From Cupriavidus oxalaticus (GTDB lineage: Bacteria > Pseudomonadota > Gammaproteobacteria > Burkholderiales > Burkholderiaceae): 64,000 nucleotides of DNA. Both the position numbers and the translations under genes were made by a program. Location: positions 3,100,001 to 3,164,000 of the forward strand of contig NZ_CP069812.1 in the NCBI RefSeq assembly GCF_016894385.1. The letters are read 5' to 3'. The number at the start of each line of letters is the position of its first letter. The stretch's first letter is position 1. The notes beneath the pieces were generated by a model, which saw nothing but the letters and a program-made list of their open reading frames with translations, searched no databases and had not been told where the DNA came from. Below, piece by piece: positions 19,006 to 28,064 of this stretch.

Positions 19006-20004
19006 TCATTCGAACTGGATATTGGCCTTGCGCGCCACGGCCTGCCACTTGTCGTGCTCCTGGCGCACCAGCTTGCCGAGGTCGGCCGGGCTGCCGCCGA
19101 CGATCTCGAAGCCCTGGGCGGCCAGCGCATCGACCACGCGCGGCTGGCGCAGCGATTCGACCAGTGCCTGGTGGATCCGCGTGACCGTTGCCGCAGGCAG
19201 GCCGGCGGGCCCGAACACGCCGATCCAGGAATAGGCTTCAAAGCCCTTGAGCCCCTGCTCGGCCACGGTCGGCACCTGCGGCAACTGACGCAGGCGGCTG
19301 GTACCGGTCACGCCCAGCACCTTGATGGTCCGCGCGGCCACATGCGCCTGTACCGCGGCATAGCTGCTGAAAAACAGATCGACCTCGTTGGCCAGCACCG
19401 CCTGCACCGCCGGGCCGCCGCCCTTGTAAGGCACGTGGAGCATGTGCACGCCGGCTTCGGTCGCCAGCGCCTCGGCGGCAAGCTGGTTCAGGCTGCCGAT
19501 GCCGGACGAGGCATAGCGCACGCTATCGGACCTGGCCCTGGCCAACGCCACCAGTTCGCGCACATTGGCGGCCGGCAACGAGGGATTGGCGGCGATCACC
19601 AGCGGGAAGCGCACCAGCTGCGAAACCGGCGTGAAATCGTGGAAGGTGTCGTAGGGCAGCTGCCTGTAGGCGAACGGGTTGATGGCGTGCGTATCGAAGG
19701 CCATCAGCAGCGTGCTGCCATCGGGCCTGGCACGCGCCACGGCGCTGGACGCGATCAGGCCGCCGGCACCCGGCTTGTTGTCGACCACCACGGTCTGGCC
19801 CAGCGCCGCCTTCAGCCCCGGCTGCAGCTGCCGCGCGACGATATCGACACTGCCACCCGGCGGGAACGGAAGTACCAGCGCCAGCGGCCGGTTGCCCGCC
19901 GGCGCCTCGGCGGCAACGGCGTGCATCATCGGGACGGGCATGGCGCCCAGCGGCAGGATCTTGAGCAGCAGGCGGCGGCGCCGCGTGCGTTCGGCAGAGG
20001 ACAT
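19006..20004 (-). CDS. Bug/TctC-family periplasmic solute-binding protein
   Basis: 332 residues. N-terminal signal with an Arg-rich start (RTRRRRLLLKI, somewhat twin-arginine-like) and a hydrophobic stretch ending near AVAAEA. The mature part has LVLPFPPGGSVDIVARQL, VVVDNKPGAGG, HVPYKGGGPAVQAVLANEVDLFF and IGVFGPAGLP, the Bug signature. These bind carboxylates and related small molecules and are very numerous in Bordetella and Cupriavidus. No tripartite transporter membrane genes are next to it, so it is an orphan receptor as most Bug proteins are. Start ATG at 20004; ligand unknown. Confidence 0.9.
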   Translation of the reverse strand: MSSAERTRRRRLLLKILPLGAMPVPMMHAVAAEAPAGNRPLALVLPFPPGGSVDIVARQLQPGLKAALGQTVVVDNKPGAGGLIASSAVARARPDGSTLLMAFDTHAINPFAYRQLPYDTFHDFTPVSQLVRFPLVIAANPSLPAANVRELVALARARSDSVRYASSGIGSLNQLAAEALATEAGVHMLHVPYKGGGPAVQAVLANEVDLFFSSYAAVQAHVAARTIKVLGVTGTSRLRQLPQVPTVAEQGLKGFEAYSWIGVFGPAGLPAATVTRIHQALVESLRQPRVVDALAAQGFEIVGGSPADLGKLVRQEHDKWQAVARKANIQFE

Positions 20005-20032
20005 CGGGTATTCGGGCGTTGGCGGCCGGGAC

Positions 20033-20070
20033 AAAAAAGAGGGGGCGGCATCACTGCCGCCGCCCGTATT
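20033..20070 (-). terminator. Terminator after clpA
   Basis: On the minus strand a GC stem (GGGCGGCGGCA / TGCCGCCC around GTGA, with one bulge) is followed by CCTCTTTTTTG, about 95 bases after the clpA stop. Confidence 0.7.
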
Positions 20071-20164
20071 TTGCCCGATGATCGGCCACGTTGCAGGCAA
20101 CCCCGGCGAGGCCGCGCCCGGATCGTCACGATCCGGTGCGATTTTCGGCCGGATCGGTTGCCGC

Positions 20165-22459
20165 TCAGGCCTCGGCGCGCTGCTCTTCCGGCGCCTCAGG
20201 CGGTTCCGGCTCGATCTCGGAGAAATCGAGCTTGATCTGGTCCTGCTCGTCCAGGTCGACCACCACCTTGCCGCCGGACACCAGCCTGCCGAACAGCAGC
20301 TCGTCGGCCAGCGCCTTGCGGATCATGTCCTGGATCAGGCGCTGCATCGGCCGCGCGCCCATCAGCGGGTCGAAGCCCTTGTGCGCCAGGAACTTGCGCA
20401 GCTTCTCGCTGAAGCTGGCTTCCACCTTCTTCTCGTGCAGCTGTTCTTCCAGCTGCATCAGGAACTTGTCGACCACGCGCAGGATGATTTCCTCATCCAG
20501 CGAGCGGAAGCTGATGGTGGCATCCAGCCGGTTGCGGAACTCCGGCGTGAACATGCGCTTGATGTCGGCCATCTCGTCGCCCTGCTCGCGCGAGCTGGTG
20601 AAGCCGATGGTGGCGCGGTTCATGGTCTCCGCCCCCGCGTTGGTGGTCATGATGATGATCACGTTGCGGAAGTCGGCGCGCCGGCCGTTGTTGTCGGTCA
20701 GCGAACCATGGTCCATCACCTGCAGCAGGATATTGAAGATATCCGGATGCGCCTTCTCGATTTCATCCAGCAGCAGCACGCAGTGCGGCTTCTTGGTGAC
20801 GGCCTCGGTCAGCAGGCCGCCCTGGTCGAAGCCGACGTAGCCCGGCGGCGCGCCGATCAGGCGGCTGACCGCATGGCGTTCCATGTATTCGGACATGTCG
20901 AAGCGCAGCAGCTCGATGCCCATGATGAAGGCCAGCTGCTTGGCGACCTCGGTCTTGCCCACGCCCGTTGGGCCCGAGAACAGGAACGAGCCGATCGGCT
21001 TGTCGGTCTTGCCCAGGCCCGCGCGCGACATCTTGATCGCCGAGGCCAGCGCCTCGATCGCGGGATCCTGGCCGAACACCACCGACTTCAGGTCGCGCTC
21101 CAGCGTCTGCAGCTTGCTGCGGTCGTCCTGGTTCACGCTCTGCGGCGGGATGCGCGCGATGCGCGAGACGATGTCCTCGATCTCGCCCTTGCCGATGGTC
21201 TTCTTCTGCTTGGACTTCGGCAGGATGCGCTGCGCCGCGCCGGCCTCGTCGATCACGTCGATCGCCTTGTCCGGCAGGTGGCGGTCGGTGATGAAGCGGG
21301 CCGACAGCTCGGCCGCGGCGGTCAGCGCCGAAGCCGCGTACTTGACGCCATGGTGCTCCTCGAAGCGCGACTTCAGGCCGCGCAGGATCTGCACGGTCTG
21401 GTCGACCGAGGGCTCGACCACGTCGATCTTCTGGAAGCGCCGCGACAGCGCCGCATCCTTCTCGAAGATGCCGCGGTATTCCGTGAAGGTAGTTGCGCCG
21501 ATGCACTTGAGCTGGCCCGACGACAGCGCCGGCTTGAGCAGGTTGCTGGCGTCCAGCGTTCCGCCCGATGCGGCGCCCGCGCCGATCAGCGTGTGGATCT
21601 CGTCGATGAACAGGATCGCGTTGGGATTGTCCTTGAGCGACTTGAGCACGCCCTTCAGGCGCTGTTCAAAGTCACCGCGGTACTTGGTGCCGGCCAGCAG
21701 CGCGCCCATGTCGAGCGAGTAGACGGTGGCCTTTTCCAGGATGTCCGGGACTTCGTTCTTGGTGATGCGCCAGGCCAGGCCCTCCGCAATGGCGGTCTTG
21801 CCGACGCCGGCCTCGCCCACCAGCAGCGGGTTGTTCTTGCGCCGGCGGCACAGCACCTGCACCACGCGCTCGACTTCGCTTTCGCGGCCGATCAGCGGGT
21901 CGATCTTGCCGGCCTTGGCCAGCGCGTTCAGGTTCTGGGTGTACTGCTCGAGCGGGCTTTCCTTGCCGTCGCCGCCCTCGCCTTCGCCGGCATTGTCACC
22001 GTGCTTGGCGGGCTCGGACTGGTCCTTGCGGATGCCGTGGCTGATGAAATTGACCACGTCCAGGCGCGTCACGCCCTGCTGCTGCAGGTAGTAGACCGCG
22101 TGCGAATCCTTCTCGCCGAAGATGGCGACCAGCACGTTGGCACCGGTCACTTCCTTCTTGCCGTTGGAAGTGGACTGGACGTGCATGATCGCGCGCTGGA
22201 TCACGCGCTGGAAGCCGAGCGTGGGCTGGGTATCGACCTCGTCGGTCCCCGGCACCACCGGCGTGTTATCCGCGATGAAGTTCTTAAGGCTGGTGCGCAG
22301 GTCCTCGATATTGGCCGCGCAGGCGCGCAAGACTTCAGCTGCCGTGGGATTGTCGAGCAATGCCAGCAGCAGATGCTCCACGGTAATGAACTCGTGGCGT
22401 GCCTGCCGGGCTTCGACAAAAGCCATGTGCAGGCTCACTTCCAATTCTTGCGCAATCAT
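20165..22459 (-). CDS. clpA: ATP-dependent Clp protease ATP-binding subunit ClpA
   Basis: AAA+ unfoldase that feeds substrates, including ClpS-delivered N-degron proteins, into ClpP. 764 residues. The N-domain (about 1-140) has [31 protein letters not shown]. The D1 module has Walker [16 protein letters not shown] and Walker [11 protein letters not shown]. The D2 module has [15 protein letters not shown] and [11 protein letters not shown]. There is no ClpB-type middle domain. The IGL-like loop expected for ClpP contact is not certain by eye. ATG at 22459 has GGAGG before it and overlaps the clpS stop (ATGA). No clpP in the window. Confidence 0.97.
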   Translation of the reverse strand: MIAQELEVSLHMAFVEARQARHEFITVEHLLLALLDNPTAAEVLRACAANIEDLRTSLKNFIADNTPVVPGTDEVDTQPTLGFQRVIQRAIMHVQSTSNGKKEVTGANVLVAIFGEKDSHAVYYLQQQGVTRLDVVNFISHGIRKDQSEPAKHGDNAGEGEGGDGKESPLEQYTQNLNALAKAGKIDPLIGRESEVERVVQVLCRRRKNNPLLVGEAGVGKTAIAEGLAWRITKNEVPDILEKATVYSLDMGALLAGTKYRGDFEQRLKGVLKSLKDNPNAILFIDEIHTLIGAGAASGGTLDASNLLKPALSSGQLKCIGATTFTEYRGIFEKDAALSRRFQKIDVVEPSVDQTVQILRGLKSRFEEHHGVKYAASALTAAAELSARFITDRHLPDKAIDVIDEAGAAQRILPKSKQKKTIGKGEIEDIVSRIARIPPQSVNQDDRSKLQTLERDLKSVVFGQDPAIEALASAIKMSRAGLGKTDKPIGSFLFSGPTGVGKTEVAKQLAFIMGIELLRFDMSEYMERHAVSRLIGAPPGYVGFDQGGLLTEAVTKKPHCVLLLDEIEKAHPDIFNILLQVMDHGSLTDNNGRRADFRNVIIIMTTNAGAETMNRATIGFTSSREQGDEMADIKRMFTPEFRNRLDATISFRSLDEEIILRVVDKFLMQLEEQLHEKKVEASFSEKLRKFLAHKGFDPLMGARPMQRLIQDMIRKALADELLFGRLVSGGKVVVDLDEQDQIKLDFSEIEPEPPEAPEEQRAEA

Positions 22460-22782
22460 GCTTCCTCCATCACGCACTGCAAGGGGTGCCCCGCCTGCCG
22501 CGCGTGCGTTGACACCAGCTCGACCTTTGTCGCCGCGATATCTCTGGTGTAGATACCGCAGACGCCCTTTCCTTCCCGGTGCACGGTCAGCATGATCTGC
22601 GTCGCCGTTTCCCGGTCCCTGCTGAAATACTGCTGCAGGATCATCACGACAAACTCCATCGGAGTGTAGTCGTCGTTAAGCAGCACCACCTTGAACATCG
22701 CAGGCGGTTTAAGCGCCTGCTCTTTACGCTCCAGGATGGTGCCCGCTTCGCGTTGTGGGACATTCGCAAGCCGTGTAGCCAT
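22456..22782 (-). CDS. clpS: ClpS adaptor protein
   Basis: Adaptor that recognises N-terminal destabilising residues and delivers substrates to ClpA. 108 residues. The disordered N-tail is followed by [20 protein letters not shown] (substrate pocket Asn-Asp and Met), [19 protein letters not shown] and a conserved C-terminal [10 protein letters not shown]. It overlaps clpA by four bases, giving a clpS-clpA operon. Its ATG lies only six bases beyond a good -10 hexamer; see the promoter entry. Confidence 0.97.
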   Translation of the reverse strand: MATRLANVPQREAGTILERKEQALKPPAMFKVVLLNDDYTPMEFVVMILQQYFSRDRETATQIMLTVHREGKGVCGIYTRDIAATKVELVSTHARQAGHPLQCVMEEA

Positions 22783-22788
22783 GGCTTT

Positions 22789-22816
22789 ATTCTAACCCTT
22801 ACTCGCAACTCTGCAA
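22789..22816 (-). promoter_or_regulatory. Candidate clpS promoter very close to the start codon
   Basis: On the minus strand TTGCAG (22811-22816), 16-base spacer, TAGAAT (22789-22794), then six bases to the clpS ATG. If used, the transcript would be leaderless or nearly so. Confidence 0.45.
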
Positions 22817-23313
22817 TTTGGGGAAAAGGCGCCGGATTCAAGGGCCGGGCTACCTGTTTCCGGTTATGGAAAAGCGCGGAACCGCACGCCAGAGGCATTG
22901 CAATGCACGTGACGGGAGCCGGCTGGACTGATCCGGACAATACCCGATGCTTGCCGCCAAGGTACCATCCCGCGCCGTCCGTTTCCCGCCACACCCTGCC
23001 CGCAGTGGGGATTCCGCCAGCTTGACAGTATGTTTGTTTGACAGAAAAATCGGTCGCACACCCGCCATGAAGCCGCGAGCCAAAGCAACAGGCCAATGAG
23101 CGGGTGATCCGTGAGCAGGGAGGCCCACGGCCCGGCGGCGGCGAGTCAGCATCGAGACTGGCCGCCACGCGATTGCACCTCGCCGCGCGTCATCGCCGGC
23201 CGCACCTCGGGACGCGGCCGGTCATGGCGTCGCCGTGCGTGCGCCGCAGTCCGACTCATCCGGCCGGCACCGGCTTCCCCGCTTTGAAATCTGCTATTTC
23301 GTTGGGGGAGTAT
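22817..23313 (+). promoter_or_regulatory. cspA upstream region: promoter and long leader
   Basis: About 500 bases without a recognisable gene. TTGACA at 23022-23027, a 17-base spacer and AAAAAT at 23045-23050 make a plausible promoter. A second TTGACA lies at 23038-23043. Transcription from near 23057 would give a leader of about 255 bases before the cold-shock gene, similar in scale to the long leaders of cold-inducible csp mRNAs. The part between 22817 and 23020 shows nothing I can name. Confidence 0.4.
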
Positions 23314-23520
23314 ATGGCAAGCGGTATCGTCAAATGGTTCAATGACGCCAAGGGTTTCGGTTTTATCAAGCCGGACGAGGGCGAAGAAGAACTGTTTGCG
23401 CACTTTTCGGCTATCCAGATGTCGGGCTTCAAGACGCTGAAGGAAGGTCAACGCGTCTCGTTCGAGGTGGTCCAGGGCCCCAAGGGCAAGCAAGCCACCA
23501 ATATCCAGGACGCCGGCTAA
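23314..23520 (+). CDS. Cold-shock-domain protein (CspA family)
   Basis: 68 residues, a single OB-fold cold-shock domain that binds single-stranded RNA or DNA and melts mRNA structure. RNP1 is [11 protein letters not shown] and RNP2 is [10 protein letters not shown]. The C-terminus ENV-type segment [21 protein letters not shown] is typical. ATG at 23314 follows GGGGGAG at a good distance. Monocistronic, with a long upstream region and a terminator downstream. Whether it is cold-induced or constitutive cannot be told from the protein. Confidence 0.95.
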   Translation: MASGIVKWFNDAKGFGFIKPDEGEEELFAHFSAIQMSGFKTLKEGQRVSFEVVQGPKGKQATNIQDAG

Positions 23521-23678
23521 GCTGCGCCGCCACCGTATCCCGGCCGGCAGAGCCGTGGAGCGGTCTACCTGGGTGCGGGGGGAGCCCCCGGGACGGGATC
23601 GGCGCCAGTGCCCGCCGGGTTGCCTCAGGCAGCCCGGCAGGTGCTGGCGCAAATCAGCTGCACGCACCGCATCCGACG

Positions 23679-23705
23679 GAAAGCCCGGCCTAGCGCCGGG
23701 CTTTC
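23679..23705. terminator. Terminator between cspA-type gene and PhnB-like gene
   Basis: Perfect 11-bp arms GAAAGCCCGGC (23679-23689) and GCCGGGCTTTC (23695-23705), with short T-runs on both strands, so it can serve both convergent genes. A second GC hairpin (23614-23638, one mismatch) lies before it without a T-run. Confidence 0.65.
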
Positions 23706-23741
23706 TGGCTTTCAGGGGCCGCCGCGCGGTGGCCGGCCAGC

Positions 23742-24203
23742 TCAGGCCCAGCCGTCGATCTTCAACCCGCTGGCTTGCTCGGCCTCTTCCTTTGTGACTT
23801 GCCGCACAGTCTGGCCGAAGGTCCACACATGGCCTTCCGGGTCCCGCGCCGTGTAGGTGCGGTCGCCATAGAACTCATCCTGCGGCTCGCGCATGATCAC
23901 GGCGCCGGCGGCGCGCGCCCGCTCGCAGTGCTGGTCAAGCCCATCCTGCAGGTGCACATGCACCGTCTGCGTATTCTTGCCGCCGATCGACGCCGGGCTG
24001 GCGGTAAAGTCCGCCCACTCGCTGCCGACCATCAGGTAACTATTGCCGAAGCGCATTTCCGAGTGCACCAACTGGTCCTGCTGGTCGCGGATCACCATCA
24101 CCCGCTGGAAGCCGAAGGCGCGCTCCAGCCAGTCCAGCGCGGCCAGCGGGTCCTTGTAGAAGATCGCCGCGCCGAAGGCGGTGCGACGGAAAGGATCGTC
24201 CAT
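23742..24203 (-). CDS. PhnB-like VOC-fold protein
   Basis: 153 residues. FYKDPLAALDWLERAFGF, MRFGNSYLMVGSEW, TVHVHLQDGLDQHCERARAAGA and DPEGHVWTFGQ are the layout of PhnB/glyoxalase-type proteins with a single bleomycin-resistance-like module pair. Function is not established for most of these. Some are fosfomycin- or bleomycin-resistance relatives, but nothing here supports resistance. ATG at 24203 is preceded by GGGGAGA. It stands alone between two terminators. Confidence 0.8.
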   Translation of the reverse strand: MDDPFRRTAFGAAIFYKDPLAALDWLERAFGFQRVMVIRDQQDQLVHSEMRFGNSYLMVGSEWADFTASPASIGGKNTQTVHVHLQDGLDQHCERARAAGAVIMREPQDEFYGDRTYTARDPEGHVWTFGQTVRQVTKEEAEQASGLKIDGWA

Positions 24204-24278
24204 GGCAGTCTCCCCGGGCCACCGGCCCGTCCATTGCAATCCCTGACGTTCTAGGCAAGCTGGCGCGCGGGCGCAAGA

Positions 24279-24315
24279 AAAAACCCCGCAGCCGGGACAC
24301 GGCAGCGGGGTTTTT
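24279..24315 (-). terminator. Terminator after icd
   Basis: Stem AAAAACCCCGC (24279-24289) and GCGGGGTTTTT (24305-24315), with an inner GCCG/CGGC pair. On the minus strand the stem ends in TTTTTTCTTG, 36 bases after icd. Confidence 0.85.
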
Positions 24316-24350
24316 CAAGCCAGGACGCCCGCAGCAGCGGGAGTCCGTGC

Positions 24351-25601
24351 TTACATATTGTCGATCATCACCTGGCCAAAGCCCGAGCACGAAACCTGGG
24401 TCGCGCCTTCCAGCAGGCGGGCGAAATCGTACGTAACCTTTTTGGACAGGATCGACTTCTCCATCGACGCAATGATCAGGTCCGCCGCCTCGGTCCAGCC
24501 CATGTGGCGCAGCATCATTTCCGCCGACAGGATTTCCGAGCCCGGGTTGACGTAGTCCTTGCCGGCATACTTGGGTGCGGTGCCGTGGGTGGCCTCGAAC
24601 ATGGCGACCGAGTCGGACATGTTGGCGCCCGGGGCGATGCCGATGCCGCCGACCTGCGCCGCCAGCGCGTCCGAAACGTAGTCACCGTTCAGGTTCAGCG
24701 TGGCGATCACCGAGTATTCGGCCGGACGCAGCAGGATCTGCTGCAGGAACGCGTCGGCAATGGCGTCCTTGACGACGATATCCTTGCCGGTCTTCGGGTT
24801 CTTGAACTTGCACCACGGGCCACCGTCGACCAGCTCGGCGCCGAATTCCTTCTGCGCCAGCTCGTAGCCCCAGTCACGGAAGCCACCCTCGGTGAACTTC
24901 ATGATGTTGCCCTTGTGCACCAGCGTCACCGACGGCTTGTCGTTGTCGATGGCGTACTGGATCGCCTTGCGCACCAGGCGCTCGGTGCCCTCGCGCGAAA
25001 CCGGCTTGATGCCGATGCCCGAGGTGGCCGGGAAGCGGATCTTCTTCACGCCCATCTCGTCCTGCAGGAACTTGATGAGTTTTTTCGCCTGCTCGCTTTC
25101 CGCCGCCCATTCGATGCCGGCGTAGATGTCTTCCGAGTTCTCGCGGAAGATCACCATGTCGGTCTTTTCCGGCTCGCGCACCGGCGAAGGCACGCCCTTG
25201 AAGTAACGCACCGGGCGCAGGCAGACGTACAGGTCCAGCTGCTGGCGCAGCGCCACGTTGAGCGAGCGGATGCCGCCGCCCACCGGCGTGGTCAGCGGGC
25301 CCTTGATCGAGACCACGTATTCCTTGAGCACATCCAGGGTTTCGTCCGGCAGCCACACGTCCGGGCCATAGACCTTGGTCGACTTCTCGCCGGCGTAGAT
25401 CTCCATCCAGGCGATCTTGCGCTTGCCGCTGTAGGCCTTGGCCACGGCCGCGTCAACCACCTTGATCATCACCGGCGTGATATCGACGCCCGTACCGTCG
25501 CCTTCGATATAGGGAATGATGGGGTTGTCCGGGACATTCAGCGAAAAATCCTGGTTGACCGTGATCTTTTCGCCGGCCGGAACCTTGATGTGTTGATACA
25601 T
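24351..25601 (-). CDS. icd: Isocitrate dehydrogenase (NADP+)
   Basis: TCA-cycle enzyme giving 2-oxoglutarate, CO2 and NADPH. 416 residues, the E. coli-type homodimer. [17 protein letters not shown] at the N-terminus, the substrate serine region [15 protein letters not shown], the [22 protein letters not shown] loop, [19 protein letters not shown] (metal-binding aspartates) and [28 protein letters not shown] at 25601 ([12 protein letters not shown]) has GGAG before it. It is divergent from rluE, with a 14-bp palindrome in the shared upstream region, and has its own terminator. Confidence 0.97.
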   Translation of the reverse strand: MYQHIKVPAGEKITVNQDFSLNVPDNPIIPYIEGDGTGVDITPVMIKVVDAAVAKAYSGKRKIAWMEIYAGEKSTKVYGPDVWLPDETLDVLKEYVVSIKGPLTTPVGGGIRSLNVALRQQLDLYVCLRPVRYFKGVPSPVREPEKTDMVIFRENSEDIYAGIEWAAESEQAKKLIKFLQDEMGVKKIRFPATSGIGIKPVSREGTERLVRKAIQYAIDNDKPSVTLVHKGNIMKFTEGGFRDWGYELAQKEFGAELVDGGPWCKFKNPKTGKDIVVKDAIADAFLQQILLRPAEYSVIATLNLNGDYVSDALAAQVGGIGIAPGANMSDSVAMFEATHGTAPKYAGKDYVNPGSEILSAEMMLRHMGWTEAADLIIASMEKSILSKKVTYDFARLLEGATQVSCSGFGQVMIDNM

Positions 25602-25746
25602 GACGTCTCCAGTACGGAACGGTTTAGACGGCCGCCGGTGCATGGCCGACGGCGAAATTCGGGAGATGGCGCTGGCATTGTAGCGGGCATCGACGCCCGC
25701 CTAGTACTGCATTGCACCACCCTGGCCTGCATTCAGGCAAGTCTCA

Positions 25747-25760
25747 GTCTTATATAAGAC
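25747..25760. promoter_or_regulatory. 14-bp perfect palindrome GTCTTATATAAGAC between icd and rluE
   Basis: Candidate operator, 146 bases before icd and about 80 before the likely rluE start. Its central 12 bases recur at 30627-30638. Its size and symmetry suit a dimeric helix-turn-helix repressor. The regulator is not identified. Confidence 0.5.
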
Positions 25761-25839
25761 ACAAGACTAATTTCGTATTATGCAGCAATCTTTCATCATC
25801 CGCCAACCACGGCGCGCGGCTGCGGCATACTTGCGCCCC

Positions 25840-26481
25840 ATGACCCTGATTGCCCTGAACAAGCCGTTCGGCACCATGAGCCAGTTCTCCGAGCACCCAA
25901 CGCGGCCCACGCTGGCCGCGTGCGTGGACGTGCCGGGCGTGTACCCTGCCGGCCGGCTCGATGCGGACAGCGAAGGTCTGCTGCTGCTGACCGACGACGG
26001 CGCGCTGCAGGCGCGCATTGCCGATCCCCGCCACAAGCTGGAAAAGACTTACCTCGCCCAGGTCGAGGGCATTCCCGATGCAGCCGCGCTGGCGCGGCTG
26101 CGCGCCGGTGTCGACCTTGGCGACTTCGTCACGCAGCCGGCACGGGCGCGTGCGATCGGCGAGCCCGAGTGGCTCTGGCCTCGCGATCCTCCGGTGCGCT
26201 ATCGCGCCGCAATCCCGACCTCATGGCTCGAACTGAAGATTCGCGAAGGCAAGAACCGGCAGGTGCGGCGCATGACCGCGGCTGTCGGCTTCCCCACGCT
26301 GCGGCTGGTCCGCGTGGGCATCGGGCCGCTCGACCTGCGCACGCTCGGTCTCGCCCCCGGGGAATCGCGCGAGATCGAGCCCGGTGTACTGGGCTTGCCG
26401 GCGGCGCGCGCGCCGGCGACTCATGTCTCCAAGACCAGACAGGCGAACGACATCAAGCGGCGTTCTCGTTACAAAAGCTAA
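25840..26481 (+). CDS. rluE: RluE-type 23S rRNA pseudouridine synthase
   Basis: Isomerises uridine in 23S rRNA (U2457 in E. coli for RluE). 213 residues from ATG 25840 (MTLIALNKPFGTMSQF). The catalytic Asp is in PAGRLDADSEGLLLLTDDG, followed by KTYLAQVEG and the KIREGKNRQVRRMTAAVG segment of the RsuA/RluB/E/F group. There is no S4 domain, as expected for RluE. An upstream in-frame ATG at 25780 would add 20 residues, but the conserved sequence begins at 25840. Divergent from icd. Confidence 0.88.
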   Translation: MTLIALNKPFGTMSQFSEHPTRPTLAACVDVPGVYPAGRLDADSEGLLLLTDDGALQARIADPRHKLEKTYLAQVEGIPDAAALARLRAGVDLGDFVTQPARARAIGEPEWLWPRDPPVRYRAAIPTSWLELKIREGKNRQVRRMTAAVGFPTLRLVRVGIGPLDLRTLGLAPGESREIEPGVLGLPAARAPATHVSKTRQANDIKRRSRYKS

Positions 26482-26484
26482 CAA

Positions 26485-26504
26485 ATCGCGCGTCAACGCG
26501 CGAT
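26485..26504. other. GC-rich hairpin after rluE
   Basis: Arms ATCGCGCGT/ACGCGCGAT around a 2-base centre, a few bases after the rluE stop, followed at 26525-26548 by a second imperfect dyad (GTGACACG...CGCGTCAC). There is no T-run, so a terminator role is unsure. Confidence 0.35.
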
Positions 26505-26585
26505 CCAGACGCCTCGTTCTTGTCGGTGACACGTCCAATCACGCGTCACAACTTCCGACTGTTCTTATCCTTCGAGGTAATCGCC

Positions 26586-26777
26586 ATGAAAAAACTGATC
26601 GCTGCCCTGGTTGTCGGCCTGTTCGCCACCGGCGCCTTCGCCCAGGCTTCGGCACCTGCCGACGCTGCAGCGCCCGCGGCCGCCAAGGAAGCCCCGAAGG
26701 CCGCCAAGAAGAAGACCAGCCACAAGAAGAGCACCCACAAGAAGGCCGCCACGGCTTCGGCCCCGGCCGCGCAGTAA
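26586..26777 (+). CDS. Small exported Ala/Lys-rich protein of unknown function
   Basis: 63 residues. A clear Sec signal peptide (MKKLIAALVVGLFATGAFAQA, cleavage likely after AFA) is followed by an Ala/Pro stretch and then a strongly basic segment with repeated HKK and KKK groups. The mature peptide of about 43 residues is disordered, cationic and periplasmic or secreted. The ATG at 26586 has GAGGTAA before it, and a good terminator follows at 26817, which supports a real, separately transcribed gene. I know of similar histone-tail-like small proteins in this group only as hypotheticals. No function is assigned. Confidence 0.8.
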   Translation: MKKLIAALVVGLFATGAFAQASAPADAAAPAAAKEAPKAAKKKTSHKKSTHKKAATASAPAAQ

Positions 26778-26816
26778 GCCGCCGGCGTTCCCTGCCGGCC
26801 ATGCGCCGGCGGAAGA

Positions 26817-26850
26817 AAAGGCAGGCTGCCGCCAGGCGCCTGCCTTTGTT
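26817..26850 (+). terminator. Terminator after the Ala/Lys-rich peptide gene
   Basis: AAAGGCAGGC (26817-26826) and GCCTGCCTTT (26838-26847) around an 11-base loop, then GTTGTTTT. Confidence 0.85.
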
Positions 26851-26931
26851 GTTTTGGCCGTCGCCAATCCATCGACACGGCCCGTGCGCTATGCTTGCGG
26901 CTGCCGTCCGCGCCCTTCCAGACCGAACACC

Positions 26932-27393
26932 ATGTCCCTACTGCCCAAGACGCCGTTGTCACGCTGCATCCGTACCGCCGCCGCGCTGGCCATGCTGGCC
27001 GCCAGCCAGGCCCAGGCGCAAGCCGCGCTGCCGGTCGTGCCGCTGACCGCGGGCATGTACGCGATCCAGGCCGAGGTCGCCGCCACGCCGGCGGCGCGCG
27101 AGCAGGGACTGATGTACCGCAAGAGCATGCCGGCCAACGGCGGCATGCTGTTCGTGTTCGAGCAGAAGGCCGGGCACTGCTTCTGGATGCGCAATACCGA
27201 GCTGCCGCTGTCGATCGCCTTCCTGGCCGACGACGGGACCATCGTCAATATCGAGGACATGGCGCCGCGCACCGAGAACAACCACTGCCCGAAGGCGGCG
27301 ATCCGCTATGCGCTGGAAATGAACCAGGGCTGGTTCGCGCAGAAAGGCATCCGCGCCGGCGCGAAGATCAGCGGGCTGCCGCAGGCGCGCTGA
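26932..27393 (+). CDS. DUF192 family exported protein
   Basis: 153 residues. Signal peptide with hydrophobic core AAALAMLAASQAQAQA (cleavage around residue 30), then the DUF192 domain with the invariant REQGLMYRKSMPANGGMLFVFEQ, CFWMRNTELPLSIAFLADDGTIVNIEDM and a C-terminal ALEMNQGWFAQKGIRAGAK. The family is widespread and of unknown biochemical role. Mature protein is periplasmic. It stands between a terminator and convergent yajQ, so it is likely monocistronic. Confidence 0.9.
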   Translation: MSLLPKTPLSRCIRTAAALAMLAASQAQAQAALPVVPLTAGMYAIQAEVAATPAAREQGLMYRKSMPANGGMLFVFEQKAGHCFWMRNTELPLSIAFLADDGTIVNIEDMAPRTENNHCPKAAIRYALEMNQGWFAQKGIRAGAKISGLPQAR

Positions 27394-27447
27394 GCGCCGC
27401 GGCGGCATGCGGGGCCGGCATGGGCGCTGGCCCGGAGTGGACTCCGC

Positions 27448-27933
27448 TCAGTCGCGGAAGTTGTTGAAGTCCAGCGGCGCTTCGGAGACGTCCTTGCGCA
27501 GCATCGCGATCACGTTCTGCAGGTCGTCGCGCTTGGTGCCCGACACGCGCACCGCGTCGCCCTGGATGCTGGCCTGCACCTTGATCTTGCTGTCCTTGAT
27601 CATGCGCACGATCTTCTTGGCCAGGTCGCCGGTCACGCCCTTCTTGATGGTGATGACCTGCTTGACCTTGTCGCCGCTGATCTTGTCGGTCTTGCCATAG
27701 TCCAGGAAGCGCACGTCGACATTGCGCTTGGCCATCTTGTTGATCAGCACGTCCTTGACCTGGTCCAGCTTGAAATCGTCGTCGGCAAAGGCGGTCAGTT
27801 CGTTTTCCTTCTGCTCGACACGGGCGTCCGACCCCTTGAAATCGAAGCGCGTCGAGATTTCCTTGTTGGATTGCTCGACGGCGTTCTTCACCTCGACCAT
27901 GTTCGCTTCGCACACTACGTCAAACGACGGCAT
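27448..27933 (-). CDS. yajQ: YajQ family nucleotide-binding protein
   Basis: 161 residues. [37 protein letters not shown] is the hallmark N-terminus, and [34 protein letters not shown] the second half. The fold is two RRM-like halves. Members bind nucleotides or tRNA, and a Xanthomonas member binds cyclic di-GMP. The start is ATG at 27933; the longer open frame upstream has no support. Divergent from murB. Confidence 0.95.
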   Translation of the reverse strand: MPSFDVVCEANMVEVKNAVEQSNKEISTRFDFKGSDARVEQKENELTAFADDDFKLDQVKDVLINKMAKRNVDVRFLDYGKTDKISGDKVKQVITIKKGVTGDLAKKIVRMIKDSKIKVQASIQGDAVRVSGTKRDDLQNVIAMLRKDVSEAPLDFNNFRD

Positions 27934-28064
27934 TGCATTCTCCTTGTGATCCAGTTGCCAGGAAGGCGGCCATCGGCGATGCCTTCCGTATAATCCAGGC
28001 CTACCTAGCAGCCAGGGGCCGCAACGCTCACCACCAGCGGCGGCCGCGTCACCTATCCCCTTGC

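Noticed and set aside
19679..22552. Open frame of 957 codons on the plus strand opposite clpA and the Bug gene
   Set aside because: Antisense shadow of clpA; composition is low-information and no motif is present.
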